The translations under genes were made by a program, and so were the position numbers. The notes below the pieces were generated by a model. That model made no database searches. It had not been told where the DNA came from and was given only the letters and a program-made list of their open reading frames with translations. Positions 14,880 through 24,788 of a DNA stretch of 64,000 nt are shown here, piece by piece. Numbering within the stretch: position 1 is the first letter of the stretch; every line of letters begins with the position of its first letter. Origin of the DNA: an uncultured Prochlorococcus sp. (GTDB taxonomy: Bacteria; Cyanobacteriota; Cyanobacteriia; PCC-6307; Cyanobiaceae); assembly GCA_902525075.1 (NCBI GenBank), contig CABZFV010000005.1:1-64000 (forward strand). The letters run 5' to 3'.

Positions 14880-15217
14880 ATGAAGCTTAACCTTTATGCA
14901 TACAGTGAAAGGGGTACCGCCCTAACAATAGTAACAAAAATACCCCTCAAAAACCTTTGATAATAAAGGTTTTTAAGAGGTTTACCGGATCCCCGTCAGT
15001 TCTCTGCTGCATCGACCTGGAAAAGCCAGAAGAGGATTCAAAGTGGGCTTTCGTTTCCGATTACAAGATCGGTTTACTACCGCGTCACGACAGTCTCCTC
15101 ACGTCGAAAGAAAGTCAGATCAGAGCACATAAAGAAGAACTTAACCAAAGATCCAGTATCCTAACTCTAACTTATTTTTTTATGCATTTGGAGATGGCCA
15201 AATGTCTCTTACCATAG
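14880..15217 (+). pseudogene. frameshifted gene of higher GC content
   Basis: Frame A starts at ATG 14880 (MKLNLYAYSERGTALTIVTK) and stops at TGA 14958-14960. Frame B is open from 14957 to 15217 and encodes VFKRFTGSPSVLCCIDL, then KWAFVSDYKIGLLPRHD, a well-mixed globular sequence with no ATG of its own. Joining them needs one -1 shift near 14951-14959. By hand count 15001-15120 has 58 G+C of 120, well above the neighbours. The 3' end overlaps purK convergently. Family not identified. Confidence 0.5.
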
Positions 15218-16370
15218 TTAATAAAACTTGCGCTTCATCATATCTTTCTGAATGCGTTTTACCATTTAATAAAAATGTGATATGAGCCATTTTTCTTCCC
15301 AGAATTTCGCGAGATTTGCCATAACAATGAATATTAGAACCCTCAATTTCAGATAACATTTTAATTCTGGTTTCCATTGAGATTGGGAAATTCTTTTTTA
15401 ACCCCAGTAGATTTATCATAATTGCACCTTCACAGTTCATTTTAATTTCAGGTGGCATTATCCCAGAAGAAATACATACATATTGATCAAACTGACTTGA
15501 AGTGCAAGCTTCAATAGAGAAATGAGCTGAGTTATGTGTTCTAGGAGCTATTTCATTAATTAAAAGACCATTATCCCCATAGAAGAATTCAATAGCTAAA
15601 ACTCCAACGTAATTAAGTTCATTGACTATTGAAGAGAAAATATTTATTGCAAATAAGTTCAAATCATATTCATTTATTCCAGGTGCAAGAACCCAATCAC
15701 AAACATGGTTTGATTGGAACGTTTCAACTATTGGAAAGAATCTTATCTTACCGGTCCTATCTCTCGAACCAACAAGAGCCAGTTCTTTTTCATAATCTAT
15801 CCATTCTTCTATTAACCATTCATCAAAATTATTCTCTATTAAAAAAGAATCTAAATCTTCTTTTGTCTTTATTTTTTTGTTCCCTTTACCGTCATATCCA
15901 CCTTTATTTGATTTTGCCATTAGAGGAAAAGTCCAATTTTTGATTTCCTCATCCGAGAGATTTTTAAAATCTTCAATACTTATCCATTTTGGACAGGGAA
16001 TATTCATTCTATCTATTAATTTTTTTTGAGAAAACCTATCTACTAATGGCTTAATTGCATTAAGGCTTGGAACAAAAATATCGTTATTGCCAATTAAATT
16101 TAATTTATCAATTTTTATCCATTCATTTTCAAAAATTATTTTTTCACACTCATTAATTAATGATTTATTACCTCTTATCTTTAAAGGATCAGCTTCTATG
16201 ACATGATCTGCTTTTAAACCAGCAGGATCATCACAAGATTTTGTTTGTACACATACTTCTAGATCTCTTTTTTTTGCTGCCTCGGTTAACATCAACGCCA
16301 GTTGACCACCTCCAATTATTCCTAGGGAATAATTTTTCTTAATATCGTTTATATTTTTTTTAAAACTCAT
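15180..16370 (-). CDS. purK: N5-carboxyaminoimidazole ribonucleotide synthase
   Basis: 396 residues, ATP-grasp fold. The N-terminal motif GIIGGGQLALML is at 17-28, the central ATP-grasp part has KSNKGGYDGKGN and ELALVGSRDRTGKIRFFP, and the metal-binding part includes LINEIAPRTHNSAHF. It catalyses ATP- and bicarbonate-dependent carboxylation of AIR in de novo purine synthesis, in the cytosol. It is divergent from aroB with a 125-nt shared promoter region. No signs of decay. Confidence 0.95.
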   Translation of the reverse strand: MSFKKNINDIKKNYSLGIIGGGQLALMLTEAAKKRDLEVCVQTKSCDDPAGLKADHVIEADPLKIRGNKSLINECEKIIFENEWIKIDKLNLIGNNDIFVPSLNAIKPLVDRFSQKKLIDRMNIPCPKWISIEDFKNLSDEEIKNWTFPLMAKSNKGGYDGKGNKKIKTKEDLDSFLIENNFDEWLIEEWIDYEKELALVGSRDRTGKIRFFPIVETFQSNHVCDWVLAPGINEYDLNLFAINIFSSIVNELNYVGVLAIEFFYGDNGLLINEIAPRTHNSAHFSIEACTSSQFDQYVCISSGIMPPEIKMNCEGAIMINLLGLKKNFPISMETRIKMLSEIEGSNIHCYGKSREILGRKMAHITFLLNGKTHSERYDEAQVLLTMVRDIWPSPNA

Positions 16371-16495
16371 AGCATGATTTTATTACCATTTCTAATTCTT
16401 AACAACTGAATTTTTAAGGATCTAGAGCTTAGATTTTGCTAATATATAAAGTATTTAATACCAAATATTTATAAAACTTAACTAGGTAATCAATT

Positions 16496-17587
16496 GTGAA
16501 TAAGAGAAAAATATTAGTCCCATTAGGTGATAAGTCATACGAAGTAACTCTAGAAGCAGGGATACTGAATAATATCAGCGAAGAACTTTTAAAAATTGGA
16601 ATAACAAAGAATAGAAAAATACTTGTGATTTCAAATGAAGAAATATCAAATTTGTATGGTGAAAAATTTTTAAATAATTTAAAAGATAATAAATTTCAGG
16701 CCAAAATGTTCCTTATCAAGGCTGGAGAATCATATAAAAACTTAAAAACCTTAAGTCAAATATATGATGTAGCATTTGAATTTGGCTTAGATAGAAATTC
16801 AATAATTATTGCCCTTGGAGGAGGAATTGTTGGAGATGTAAGTGGTTTTGCAGCTGCGACTTGGCTGAGAGGTATCGAATATATTCAGATTCCAACAACA
16901 TTATTATCAATGGTTGATTCATCTGTGGGAGGAAAAACAGGAGTAAATCATCCAAAAGGTAAGAATTTAATTGGAGCTTTCAATCAACCTAAAGCAGTTT
17001 TTATTGATCCAGAAACTTTAAAAAGTTTGCCCAAAAGAGAATTTAGTGCAGGCATGGCCGAAGTAATAAAATACGGAGTAATAAGAGATAAAGAACTTTT
17101 CGAATATTTAGAAATTGAAAAAAACAAAAATGAACTTACAAATCTCAAAAATGAATATTTAATTAAAATAATTAATAGTTCAATTAAAACAAAGTCTAAA
17201 GTTGTTTCTCAAGACGAACATGAAAATGGTGTTAGAGCAATATTGAATTATGGTCATTCTTTTGGTCACGTTATTGAAAATTTATGTGGATACGGCAAAT
17301 TTCTACATGGTGAGGCAATATCAATTGGTATGAATATTGCGGGGAAAATAGCAATTGAAAAAGGGTTATGGTCTAAAGAAGAATTAGAGAGACAGCGAGT
17401 TCTCTTAGAGAGTTATGATCTTCCTACAGAGATCCCCAAAATAAATAAAGAAGACGTTCTAACAATACTTATGGGTGATAAAAAAGTTCGTGATGGCAAA
17501 ATGAGATTTATATTACCAAAAGAAATTGGTGCTGTTGATATATATGATGACGTAGAAGATTCATTATTTTTAAAGTTTTTCTCTTAA
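16496..17587 (+). CDS. aroB: 3-dehydroquinate synthase
   Basis: 363 residues, GTG start. It has the NAD-binding and active-site segments [23 protein letters not shown] and the metal-ligand region with GHSFGHVIE. It converts DAHP to 3-dehydroquinate, step two of the shikimate pathway. The last 4 nt overlap convergently with the MidA-like gene. Confidence 0.97.
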   Translation: MNKRKILVPLGDKSYEVTLEAGILNNISEELLKIGITKNRKILVISNEEISNLYGEKFLNNLKDNKFQAKMFLIKAGESYKNLKTLSQIYDVAFEFGLDRNSIIIALGGGIVGDVSGFAAATWLRGIEYIQIPTTLLSMVDSSVGGKTGVNHPKGKNLIGAFNQPKAVFIDPETLKSLPKREFSAGMAEVIKYGVIRDKELFEYLEIEKNKNELTNLKNEYLIKIINSSIKTKSKVVSQDEHENGVRAILNYGHSFGHVIENLCGYGKFLHGEAISIGMNIAGKIAIEKGLWSKEELERQRVLLESYDLPTEIPKINKEDVLTILMGDKKVRDGKMRFILPKEIGAVDIYDDVEDSLFLKFFS

Positions 17588-18774
17588 CGCAAACAGGTTG
17601 AATTTATATTCATTTTCTTCTCATTAAACTTTTTAAAAACAAACCACTTAAAATCACCTAAACAAACAGGATCTACGAGTCTAAGTAATGCCTCTCTTCT
17701 TAAAAGAGCATTTGATAAATTCTCCTTAAATTCTTTCTGAATCCCATAAAGTCTCTCAGCCAATCCAAGCGCCAACAAAGCTTCTCCTTGTTTAGTTATT
17801 CCGTCAGTATTAAATCCAAGAGTCTCAGCATCATTAATTAAAGTTTCTACACACACATGAGATGTTAAATCGCAATTTCCAGGAGAATCTAGGACATTAT
17901 TCTTCATTTTTTGATTTTTATATGAAACTATCGTCCCATCAGAATTCTTAGAGTTATAGTATTTTTTAGCTTCTTTAGCGTAATCAATTATCAATAAAAT
18001 ACCATTATTGATTTTCCCATAAATAGCTTCTAACCATTTTGAGTTATCTACATGCCATTCTGTCGTCCATCCTTCATGAGCATCTTCAGGCGGAATAGTT
18101 ATTCCCAACTCACTTTTAGCAAGTTCAAAACTTTTTTCCAATTCACGTGTAATTGGCATTTTATCAAAAAATAATTTATGAGATTTTTTGTCTATAGAAA
18201 CTGCTTGTCGAATTAGTTTTCCCTTTGAGAAGGTTATTCTTTCTACTGGCAAAGCATCCAAAACCTCATTTGCTAGAACTATTCCATTTATATTATTTTC
18301 CTCTACTTCATCCAAACCTTTCCATAAAATATCAATACCTAAGTTCAAAAATTCCTCCAATTTATTTTTTTGTTTTTCTACCATCCCTTCATTAGGTTCA
18401 ATAATTACAAAAGAAACTCCTTCTAAAAAATTCTTGCTGTTTTCTAAAAAATATTTAATTAATCCACTCATAAAGCTTCCATCTCCAGCTCCAAATTCAG
18501 TTACAGATAATGTCTCATTAGATAAAAAACTACTTTTGAACTGAATTAACCAATCTTCTATTTGTTTACCAACCAAGAAAGCAAAATCATCAGATAAAGA
18601 TGGTGATGTGACAAAATCTCCTCGAACGCCTAACTCAGCTTTACCGCTGCCGTAATAACCATTAATAGGATCATTTAATGCAAAATTCATAAAGTCATAA
18701 AAACTTATAGTCCCACCCATTTTTATTATTTTTTTTATTAACCAATCTGGATTATTCGCGGGTAAGCTATTCAT
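17584..18774 (-). CDS. MidA/NDUFAF7-type SAM-dependent methyltransferase (DUF185)
   Basis: 396 residues. SAM-binding motif [11 protein letters not shown] is near 91-101, a second-strand acidic region has IIEPNEGM, and the motif [14 protein letters not shown] is characteristic of the COG1565 family. In mitochondria the family methylates an arginine of complex I; in bacteria the target is not established. A role in NDH-1 assembly here is a family-based guess. Confidence 0.85.
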   Translation of the reverse strand: MNSLPANNPDWLIKKIIKMGGTISFYDFMNFALNDPINGYYGSGKAELGVRGDFVTSPSLSDDFAFLVGKQIEDWLIQFKSSFLSNETLSVTEFGAGDGSFMSGLIKYFLENSKNFLEGVSFVIIEPNEGMVEKQKNKLEEFLNLGIDILWKGLDEVEENNINGIVLANEVLDALPVERITFSKGKLIRQAVSIDKKSHKLFFDKMPITRELEKSFELAKSELGITIPPEDAHEGWTTEWHVDNSKWLEAIYGKINNGILLIIDYAKEAKKYYNSKNSDGTIVSYKNQKMKNNVLDSPGNCDLTSHVCVETLINDAETLGFNTDGITKQGEALLALGLAERLYGIQKEFKENLSNALLRREALLRLVDPVCLGDFKWFVFKKFNEKKMNINSTCLR

Positions 18775-18805
18775 CGGCGAAAATATAAAGAGACAAAACT
18801 TATTT

Positions 18806-19603
18806 ATGCCTTCAAAGATTAACTATTTATTAGGAATATTTCTATCTATATTAGTTTTAATTTCACATAAACCCGTTTTCGCTATAAATAATCCAAATCT
18901 CTTACCAGAAGAAAAAACACCAGTAATTGATTTAGCTAAAACATTAAGCCCTAATCAGAAAAAATCTTTAGAGGAAAAGCTCAACAATATAGAAATTGAA
19001 AGTGGGTGGAAAATTAAATATTTATCTCAGTTTGAAAGTTCTCCTGGTAGTGCAATAAAGGACTATTGGGATTTGGATGAGACAAGTTTGTTGATAGTTG
19101 CGGATCCTAGAGGGGGAAATTTGCTGAACTTTAACGTAGGAGAGGCTTATTTTAATTTTATGCCAAGGTTATTTTGGGTTGAACTTCAAACAAGATTTGG
19201 CAACCAATACTATGTTAAAGATCATGGTGAGGATGGTGCAGTATTAGATGCAATTGATTCAGTAAAGATTTGCCTCGAAAGAGGAGGATGCCAAGTTGTC
19301 CCCGGCCTACCCAAAGAGCAATATATATGGACTTTATGTACATCGATTCTTGGAGGTTTAGTAGCAGGTTTCGCATCTGCCCCAAGAAAAGAAGGTCAAG
19401 TCATATCAATTGGATTTTTAGCTCTTCTTTCTCCTTTATGGGGAATGTTATTTGGAATTTTTGGTTTGGCACCGATAATATCCAGAACAAATGATTTATT
19501 ACCTTTATTTAAAAATGGTTTAGCTTTTACAGCCGCAGGAATTGCGGGTTATATCTTATCTCAAACATTATTTTCAAGATATGAAAAGCCCAAAAATACT
19601 TAA
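18806..19603 (+). CDS. TPM-domain membrane protein (Psb32-like)
   Basis: 265 residues. A cleavable signal peptide (IFLSILVLISHKPVFA, cut near 27) is followed by a TPM domain with VIDLAKTLSPNQKKSLEEKL and LLIVADPRGG, then hydrophobic segments near 176-195, 198-225 and 235-255. The domain family includes Psb32/TLP18.3, which helps photosystem II repair in the thylakoid lumen. The assignment to that role is by family. Confidence 0.75.
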   Translation: MPSKINYLLGIFLSILVLISHKPVFAINNPNLLPEEKTPVIDLAKTLSPNQKKSLEEKLNNIEIESGWKIKYLSQFESSPGSAIKDYWDLDETSLLIVADPRGGNLLNFNVGEAYFNFMPRLFWVELQTRFGNQYYVKDHGEDGAVLDAIDSVKICLERGGCQVVPGLPKEQYIWTLCTSILGGLVAGFASAPRKEGQVISIGFLALLSPLWGMLFGIFGLAPIISRTNDLLPLFKNGLAFTAAGIAGYILSQTLFSRYEKPKNT

Positions 19604-19620
19604 AATATGATCAGAGATAT

Positions 19621-20460
19621 TTAATCCTGAAAAAATTTATCTTCTTCACGAATTACACCAGACTCTGAATACCATCGATGAGAAACATGCCTTAATTCCT
19701 TATTTTCAAACTCAATCCATGAAAAGTTAATTAGCAATTTCCCATCTTCATCAGTTTTATATCTTGGTACCACAGCAGTGTTGAAATAAATTGTTCCTTT
19801 GCTATCAATTTTAAACATCTCTCTTAAACCAAGATTTCTTTTAAGCCGGTTGTGCATATGACCAAAAATTACAAGATCAACTTTTCTTCTCTTTTGTATT
19901 TGAGAAATAGCAGCAGACAAATCCCTATCTCCCCAATCTAAAGAGGGTAATTTCCAGTCTTTCCCACAAATGCTTTTAGGTTCTGAACCTAAACCAGAAG
20001 GACCAGCATGAGACATAATTATTAGAGGTATTTCTTCAACAGTCTCTTCTGAACATTTGATAATTTTATTTATTGAATCTTGTTCGGTTATAGGTCCATA
20101 AACGCCTTTAACTTCTTTTGAAAGATAATAACCGCCGCCAGAACTACATGGTCTAGCAGACAATAAATTTATTTGATTATTAAAAACTTTCAAATCCCAT
20201 GCACAATATTTTTCACCAAGAACACGTATCTGCTTTGAGAGAGTTTCGCCTGTAGAATCTTTTCCTCTATCATGATTTCCTAAAATCACAAAAGTAGGAA
20301 TATTGATCTCATTGATTTTTTTAATTATTTTGACACTTCCATCAGAAATATCGCCAACAAATAAAACAATATTTGGTTTGATAATCGATAAAACTTTCAA
20401 GTCTAATTCAGACCATTGACCATGACAGTCACCAACAATAGCAATTTTTAAATTTGTCAG
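19621..20460 (-). CDS. metallophosphoesterase (calcineurin-like), probable CTG start
   Basis: The metal-binding motifs are GDCHGQW, GDISDG, GNHDRG and FGHMHNRL, the full calcineurin-like set. The first motif lies upstream of the first TTG codon (20398-20400), so translation must begin earlier. The only open candidates before the upstream stop are CTG 20458-20460 (MTNLKIAIVGD) and the ATT before it. Substrate unknown; a cytosolic phosphohydrolase conserved in cyanobacteria and plants. Divergent from nadA. Confidence 0.8.
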   Translation of the reverse strand: MTNLKIAIVGDCHGQWSELDLKVLSIIKPNIVLFVGDISDGSVKIIKKINEINIPTFVILGNHDRGKDSTGETLSKQIRVLGEKYCAWDLKVFNNQINLLSARPCSSGGGYYLSKEVKGVYGPITEQDSINKIIKCSEETVEEIPLIIMSHAGPSGLGSEPKSICGKDWKLPSLDWGDRDLSAAISQIQKRRKVDLVIFGHMHNRLKRNLGLREMFKIDSKGTIYFNTAVVPRYKTDEDGKLLINFSWIEFENKELRHVSHRWYSESGVIREEDKFFQD

Positions 20461-20481
20461 AATTTTTTCTGTTTAAAGGCA

Positions 20482-20487
20482 TATAAT
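20482..20487 (+). promoter_or_regulatory. possible -10 element of nadA
   Basis: TATAAT lies in the 49-nt interval between the divergent metallophosphoesterase and nadA starts. No good -35 hexamer is seen at the usual spacing. Placement suggests transcription start around 20494, leaving a short leader before CTG 20510. Confidence 0.35.
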
Positions 20488-20509
20488 CTATTTAGAGATA
20501 TTCTAAATC

Positions 20510-21478
20510 CTGACCAGTACAACTTCTACTGCAAAACAGAAATCAGTTCAAAACGAAGAGGATTTGATTTCTGAAATAAAGGAGCGTTGCGAAAAAGCTA
20601 ATGCAATTATTCTTGCGCACTATTATCAAGCTCCAGAGATTCAGGAAATTGCAGATTTTATTGGCGATTCATTAGATCTATCTAGGAAAGCTGCAAATAA
20701 TGACGCAGATATAATAATTTTTTGCGGTGTGCACTTTATGGCCGAAACCGCAAAAATACTCAGCCCTAATAAAACAGTCCTATTACCAGATATTGACGCA
20801 GGATGCTCATTAGCAGACGATTGTCCTTCAGATAAATTTCAAAAATTCAGGGAAGAAAATCTAGATCACTATGTCGTAAGTTATATAAATTGCACTGCAG
20901 AAGTAAAAGCTCAAAGTGATCTGATATGTACAAGCAGTAATGCAGTCTCATTAATTAAAAAGATACCTGAAGATAAAAAGATAATATTTGCGCCAGATCA
21001 GAACCTTGGGAGATGGGTACAGAAAAATTCAGGAAGAGATCTTAAATTATGGCCTGGCAGCTGCATTGTTCATGAATCATTTAGTGAAGAAGCACTTCTA
21101 AAATTAAAATATCAAAATCCAGGATCAAAAGTAATTGCTCATCCTGAATGTAGTCAAAATTTACTAATTCTCTCAGACTTTATTGGATCAACAAGTAAGC
21201 TGCTTGATTTCGTAAGTAAAGATCCATCTAAAACTTTCATGGTACTAACTGAACCTGGAATAATTCATCAAATGAAAAAGAAAGAACCTAATAAAATTTT
21301 TATTGAAGTCCCAGATGTAGAAGGTTGTAAATGTAACGAGTGTCCATATATGAAATTAAATACTTTAGAAAAAATTCTTGATTGTTTGAAAAATAATTCC
21401 CCATCTATCGAACTAGACCCAGAAATAATAAGAAGAGCATATGTGCCAATAAAGAGAATGCTGGATATGAGTAATTAA
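20510..21478 (+). CDS. nadA: quinolinate synthase
   Basis: It has the NadA signature ILAHYYQAPEIQ, IIFCGVHFMAETAK, YINCTAEVKA and a C-terminal CKCNECPYM that ligates the 4Fe-4S cluster with two upstream Cys. It condenses iminoaspartate with DHAP for NAD synthesis. TTG 20564 opens a 304-residue protein. An in-frame extension to CTG 20510-20512 (MTSTTAKQKS) has the length of typical cyanobacterial N-termini and is preferred tentatively. The 3' end overlaps ctpA convergently by 4 nt. Confidence 0.9.
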   Translation: MTSTTSTAKQKSVQNEEDLISEIKERCEKANAIILAHYYQAPEIQEIADFIGDSLDLSRKAANNDADIIIFCGVHFMAETAKILSPNKTVLLPDIDAGCSLADDCPSDKFQKFREENLDHYVVSYINCTAEVKAQSDLICTSSNAVSLIKKIPEDKKIIFAPDQNLGRWVQKNSGRDLKLWPGSCIVHESFSEEALLKLKYQNPGSKVIAHPECSQNLLILSDFIGSTSKLLDFVSKDPSKTFMVLTEPGIIHQMKKKEPNKIFIEVPDVEGCKCNECPYMKLNTLEKILDCLKNNSPSIELDPEIIRRAYVPIKRMLDMSN

Positions 21479-22809
21479 TTTAATGAAAATACTTTATCTT
21501 CCTTATTAATTTTTAGGAATGCATTAAGGTTTGTGGTGTCGGGCTTAAATTCGCTTATCTGATTCTTTCTATTAATTATATTTATTAGCTCTTTTTCACC
21601 AGCCCTATATTGTTTATCTTTTCTAGTTCCTATCTCTCTTTGAAGTATAGGGTTTATATTCATTCTTACTTCTATGTCTGGAATAATTCCAGATTTGTTT
21701 ATATCAGTGCCGTTCGGAGTTAAATACTTAGCGACTGTAACAGTTAGACCTGAACCATCAACTAATGTTCTCATAGATTGAACTAGACCTTTACCAAATG
21801 TTTTCTTCCCAACTAATTTTCCTCTTTTATTATCTTTTATTGCACCAGAAACTATTTCACTAGCACTAGCAGAACCCTCATTAACTAAGACAACTAAGGG
21901 CTTTTTAGTTAGAGCTTGACCGTTTCCTTTTTTTGTTTCTTTTAAACCATCTTTACTTACTGTACTTACTATTACTCCTTTGTTAATAAAGTACCTTGAG
22001 ATATCAATGCTTGATTCTAATAAACCTCCAGGATTACTTCTCAAGTCAAGAACATATCCTGCGACTTTTTTTGTTTCTAAATCCTTAATAGCATCTCTAG
22101 TTTCTTTGGATGCATTTGCATTAAATTGTTTAATTCTTACATAGCCAATTGATAAGCCATTTTTGGTTTGATTGACTTTACTTGATACAGATTTTATTTC
22201 AATTTTTTCTCTTGATAAAGTCTTAAAAAAGGATTGAGAACCTCTAAGAATTTCAAGCTTTACTTTAGTACCTCTTTGTCCTCTTATTAATTTCACGGCA
22301 TCCTCAATATTCATACCTTCAGTAGAAATATCATCTATGGATAATATTTTGTCTCTAGCTTTAATTCCAGCATCAAATGCAGGGGTGCCCTCTATGGGAG
22401 AAATAATTATTAAATCATCAGATTCTTTATCTTTAACTATTTGGATACCAACTCCAGTTAATTCGCCAGAGGTATCAATTCTCATTTGATTAAATTCCTT
22501 AGGTTCTAAAAATCTTGTATAAGAATCATCTAAATTAGAAAGCATATCTCTAATCGCATCATATGCTTCATTGCTGTCTGAATATGTTTTTGATAAAACT
22601 TCTTTTCTTAGATTAATCCAATTGGACTTTTGAAATTTGCCGTTTGAATCAAGAAAATCTCTATATACAATTTGCCAAACATGATCAATTACTTCTTTAT
22701 AACTATTATTTAAAACTGTTGCCTCTGCAAAATTATTTAAAAATAACCCAGAAAAGGATGTCGCAAACAGAAATATATATTTTTTTTTAAGCAATTTTCT
22801 TATCTTCAA
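21475..22809 (-). CDS. carboxyl-terminal processing protease (S41, CtpA type)
   Basis: 444 residues. A signal peptide (about 1-30, ending NNFAEA) is followed by a PDZ domain (about 105-190, GVGIQIV, EGTPAFDAGIKARD) and the S41 protease core. The catalytic Ser is in NEGSASASEI and the Lys in KTFGKGLVQ. Cyanobacterial CtpA trims the D1 precursor of photosystem II in the lumen; paralogues exist, so whether this copy is the D1 processor is uncertain. It follows ispG and the glycosylase gene on the same strand. Confidence 0.9.
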   Translation of the reverse strand: MKIRKLLKKKYIFLFATSFSGLFLNNFAEATVLNNSYKEVIDHVWQIVYRDFLDSNGKFQKSNWINLRKEVLSKTYSDSNEAYDAIRDMLSNLDDSYTRFLEPKEFNQMRIDTSGELTGVGIQIVKDKESDDLIIISPIEGTPAFDAGIKARDKILSIDDISTEGMNIEDAVKLIRGQRGTKVKLEILRGSQSFFKTLSREKIEIKSVSSKVNQTKNGLSIGYVRIKQFNANASKETRDAIKDLETKKVAGYVLDLRSNPGGLLESSIDISRYFINKGVIVSTVSKDGLKETKKGNGQALTKKPLVVLVNEGSASASEIVSGAIKDNKRGKLVGKKTFGKGLVQSMRTLVDGSGLTVTVAKYLTPNGTDINKSGIIPDIEVRMNINPILQREIGTRKDKQYRAGEKELINIINRKNQISEFKPDTTNLNAFLKINKEDKVFSLN

Positions 22810-22870
22810 ATAATTCGATATTTTTTATTATAAAAAGAATTTATTTATAATTCAAAAATTTGACAAATCC

Positions 22871-24088
22871 TTAAGGGTCAATCCACTTCCCATCATCCTT
22901 AATAAGTTGGATTAAAGCATTAACACCCTCATCTTCAGGTACTCTTTTTATCTCTTCTTTTCTTCTATATAAGGCAATAGTTCCTTTACCTTTCCCAACA
23001 TAACCATAATCAGCATCTGCCATTTCTCCTGGCCCATTAACAATACATCCCATTATTGCTATATCTAGACCCGTCAAATGTGAGGTAGCGTTCCTAACTT
23101 TATCTACAACTTCTTCTAGATTGAAAAGTGTTCTACCACAACTGGGGCAACTGATGTATTCAACCATTGTTTTTCTTAATCCTAAAGATTGCAAAATTGA
23201 ATAGCACACTGGTATTTCGTTTTCTGGAGCTTCTGTTAAGGAAACCCTGATGGTATCTCCTAATCCCTCTGCTAAAAGTGTTCCAATTCCAGCAGTACTT
23301 TTAATCCTTCCATAATCACCATCACCAGCTTCGGTCACTCCTAAATGTAAGGGATAGTTATATCCTTCTGAGTCAAGCCTATCTGCAATCATTCTGTAAG
23401 CTGCCATCATGACCGGAGCCCTAGAAGCTTTCATAGAAATAATTATGTTATGAAAATCAAGCTCATCACAAATTTTGACGAACTCCATCGCAGATTCTGT
23501 CATTCCTAATGGCGTATCTCCATATGTAAAAAGCATCCTTTCAGATAGAGATCCATGATTAACTCCAATCCTTAGAGCTTTGTTTTCAGCCTTTAAAACT
23601 TCAACTAAAGGGGTAAATCTTTTAAGTATTGTTTGCTTAATAGTTTCAAATTCCTCATCTGTATATTCAGTTCTTGTAGGGTCTGATTTTTCAAAAACAA
23701 ACAATCCAGGATTAATTCTTACTTTATCAACATGTTTTGCAACTTCCATTGCAATTTTCATACCATTATGGTGAACATCAGCCACCAAGGGGGTATTGAT
23801 ATTATTTTCTAGTAATTTTGCCTTTATATCTCCTACTGCTTTGGCATGTGCTAAGGAAGGGACAGTTAACCTTACTATTTCACAACCCACATCATGAAGT
23901 CTTTTGATAGCTAAGTAAGCATTTTCGACATCCATAGTATCTTCATTTATCATCGATTGAACTCTAACTGGATAATCACTTCCAATAGCTATATCACCCA
24001 CCATTACTGTTCTAGTTATCCTTCTCTCAATATGAGTTGAATATCTTTTGGAGAGACTATTAACCTCTTTAGATTGAGTTAATGACAT
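22871..24088 (-). CDS. ispG: 4-hydroxy-3-methylbut-2-enyl diphosphate synthase
   Basis: 405 residues. The N-terminal barrel shows [13 protein letters not shown]; the C-terminal iron-sulfur part has [10 protein letters not shown] and [19 protein letters not shown]. It catalyses the penultimate step of the MEP isoprenoid pathway using ferredoxin in cyanobacteria. It lies 35 nt downstream of the uracil-DNA glycosylase gene, likely one transcript. Confidence 0.97.
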   Translation of the reverse strand: MSLTQSKEVNSLSKRYSTHIERRITRTVMVGDIAIGSDYPVRVQSMINEDTMDVENAYLAIKRLHDVGCEIVRLTVPSLAHAKAVGDIKAKLLENNINTPLVADVHHNGMKIAMEVAKHVDKVRINPGLFVFEKSDPTRTEYTDEEFETIKQTILKRFTPLVEVLKAENKALRIGVNHGSLSERMLFTYGDTPLGMTESAMEFVKICDELDFHNIIISMKASRAPVMMAAYRMIADRLDSEGYNYPLHLGVTEAGDGDYGRIKSTAGIGTLLAEGLGDTIRVSLTEAPENEIPVCYSILQSLGLRKTMVEYISCPSCGRTLFNLEEVVDKVRNATSHLTGLDIAIMGCIVNGPGEMADADYGYVGKGKGTIALYRRKEEIKRVPEDEGVNALIQLIKDDGKWIDP

Positions 24089-24123
24089 TAAAATTCTTGA
24101 TGTTCAAAAAGGATTTCACTAAA

Positions 24124-24627
24124 TTATACGGCATATAGTTTACCACTTACATTCTCTAGGTCTTTCAAAGTTAGATGGTAAGGTTTATTGATTTCTTTTG
24201 AAGGAAATCTCAACAAATAAGATGGATGAAAAATTACCATAATTTCTCTCCCATCTTTTTTAATCCATTGACCTCTTAAATTACTTATAGGATCTTTAAC
24301 TTCTAAAATAGCTCTCATAGCAGTAGAACCAGTAAGTAATATAAATTTTGGATCGACTAACTTTATTTGCTGTAATAACCAAGGTTTATGAATATTAATT
24401 TCTCTAGCAGTGGGTTTTCTATTATTTGGTGGACGACATTTAATTACATTACAAAAATAAACATCCTTTTTATAATCAATTCCAGCTTGTATTAATAATT
24501 CGTTTAATAACTTACCAGATTTACCCACATAAGGTTTTCCTTCTAAATCTTCCTGGGCTCCAGGTGCCTCACCAATTACTAACAAATCTGCAAATACACT
24601 TCCTCTCCCAATTACTAACCTTTTCAC
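24124..24627 (-). CDS. family 4-like uracil-DNA glycosylase lacking most Fe-S ligands
   Basis: 167 residues, GTG start. It has the active-site motif GEAPGAQED, the stretch VIKCRPPNNRKP and HPSYLLR. Family 4 enzymes bind a 4Fe-4S cluster through two N-terminal Cys, the KC of this stretch and a fourth Cys about 16 residues later. Here the protein begins after the N-terminal Cys pair, and the fourth position reads INIHKPWL. An upstream in-frame extension contains no Cys. It probably still removes uracil, but cluster binding looks lost. Confidence 0.8.
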   Translation of the reverse strand: MKRLVIGRGSVFADLLVIGEAPGAQEDLEGKPYVGKSGKLLNELLIQAGIDYKKDVYFCNVIKCRPPNNRKPTAREINIHKPWLLQQIKLVDPKFILLTGSTAMRAILEVKDPISNLRGQWIKKDGREIMVIFHPSYLLRFPSKEINKPYHLTLKDLENVSGKLYAV

Positions 24628-24788
24628 CGAAAATAAAACTTTAAATATTTTTATCTTAAGAACTCAAAACATGAAAATAAAATAGATTAAGAAAATGAAC
24701 TAAATTAAACCATAGTGTGATAGTTTTATTTATTCTTTATTTATGCATTTGTCATTATTAAAAGTCATAGTTGAAAAGTCATAAGTCA

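Noticed and set aside
14957..14960. prfB-like programmed frameshift at CTT TGA
   Set aside because: The +1 frame after CTT TGA reaches a stop after five codons; the protein-like frame needs a -1 shift, and no canonical slippery heptamer is present.
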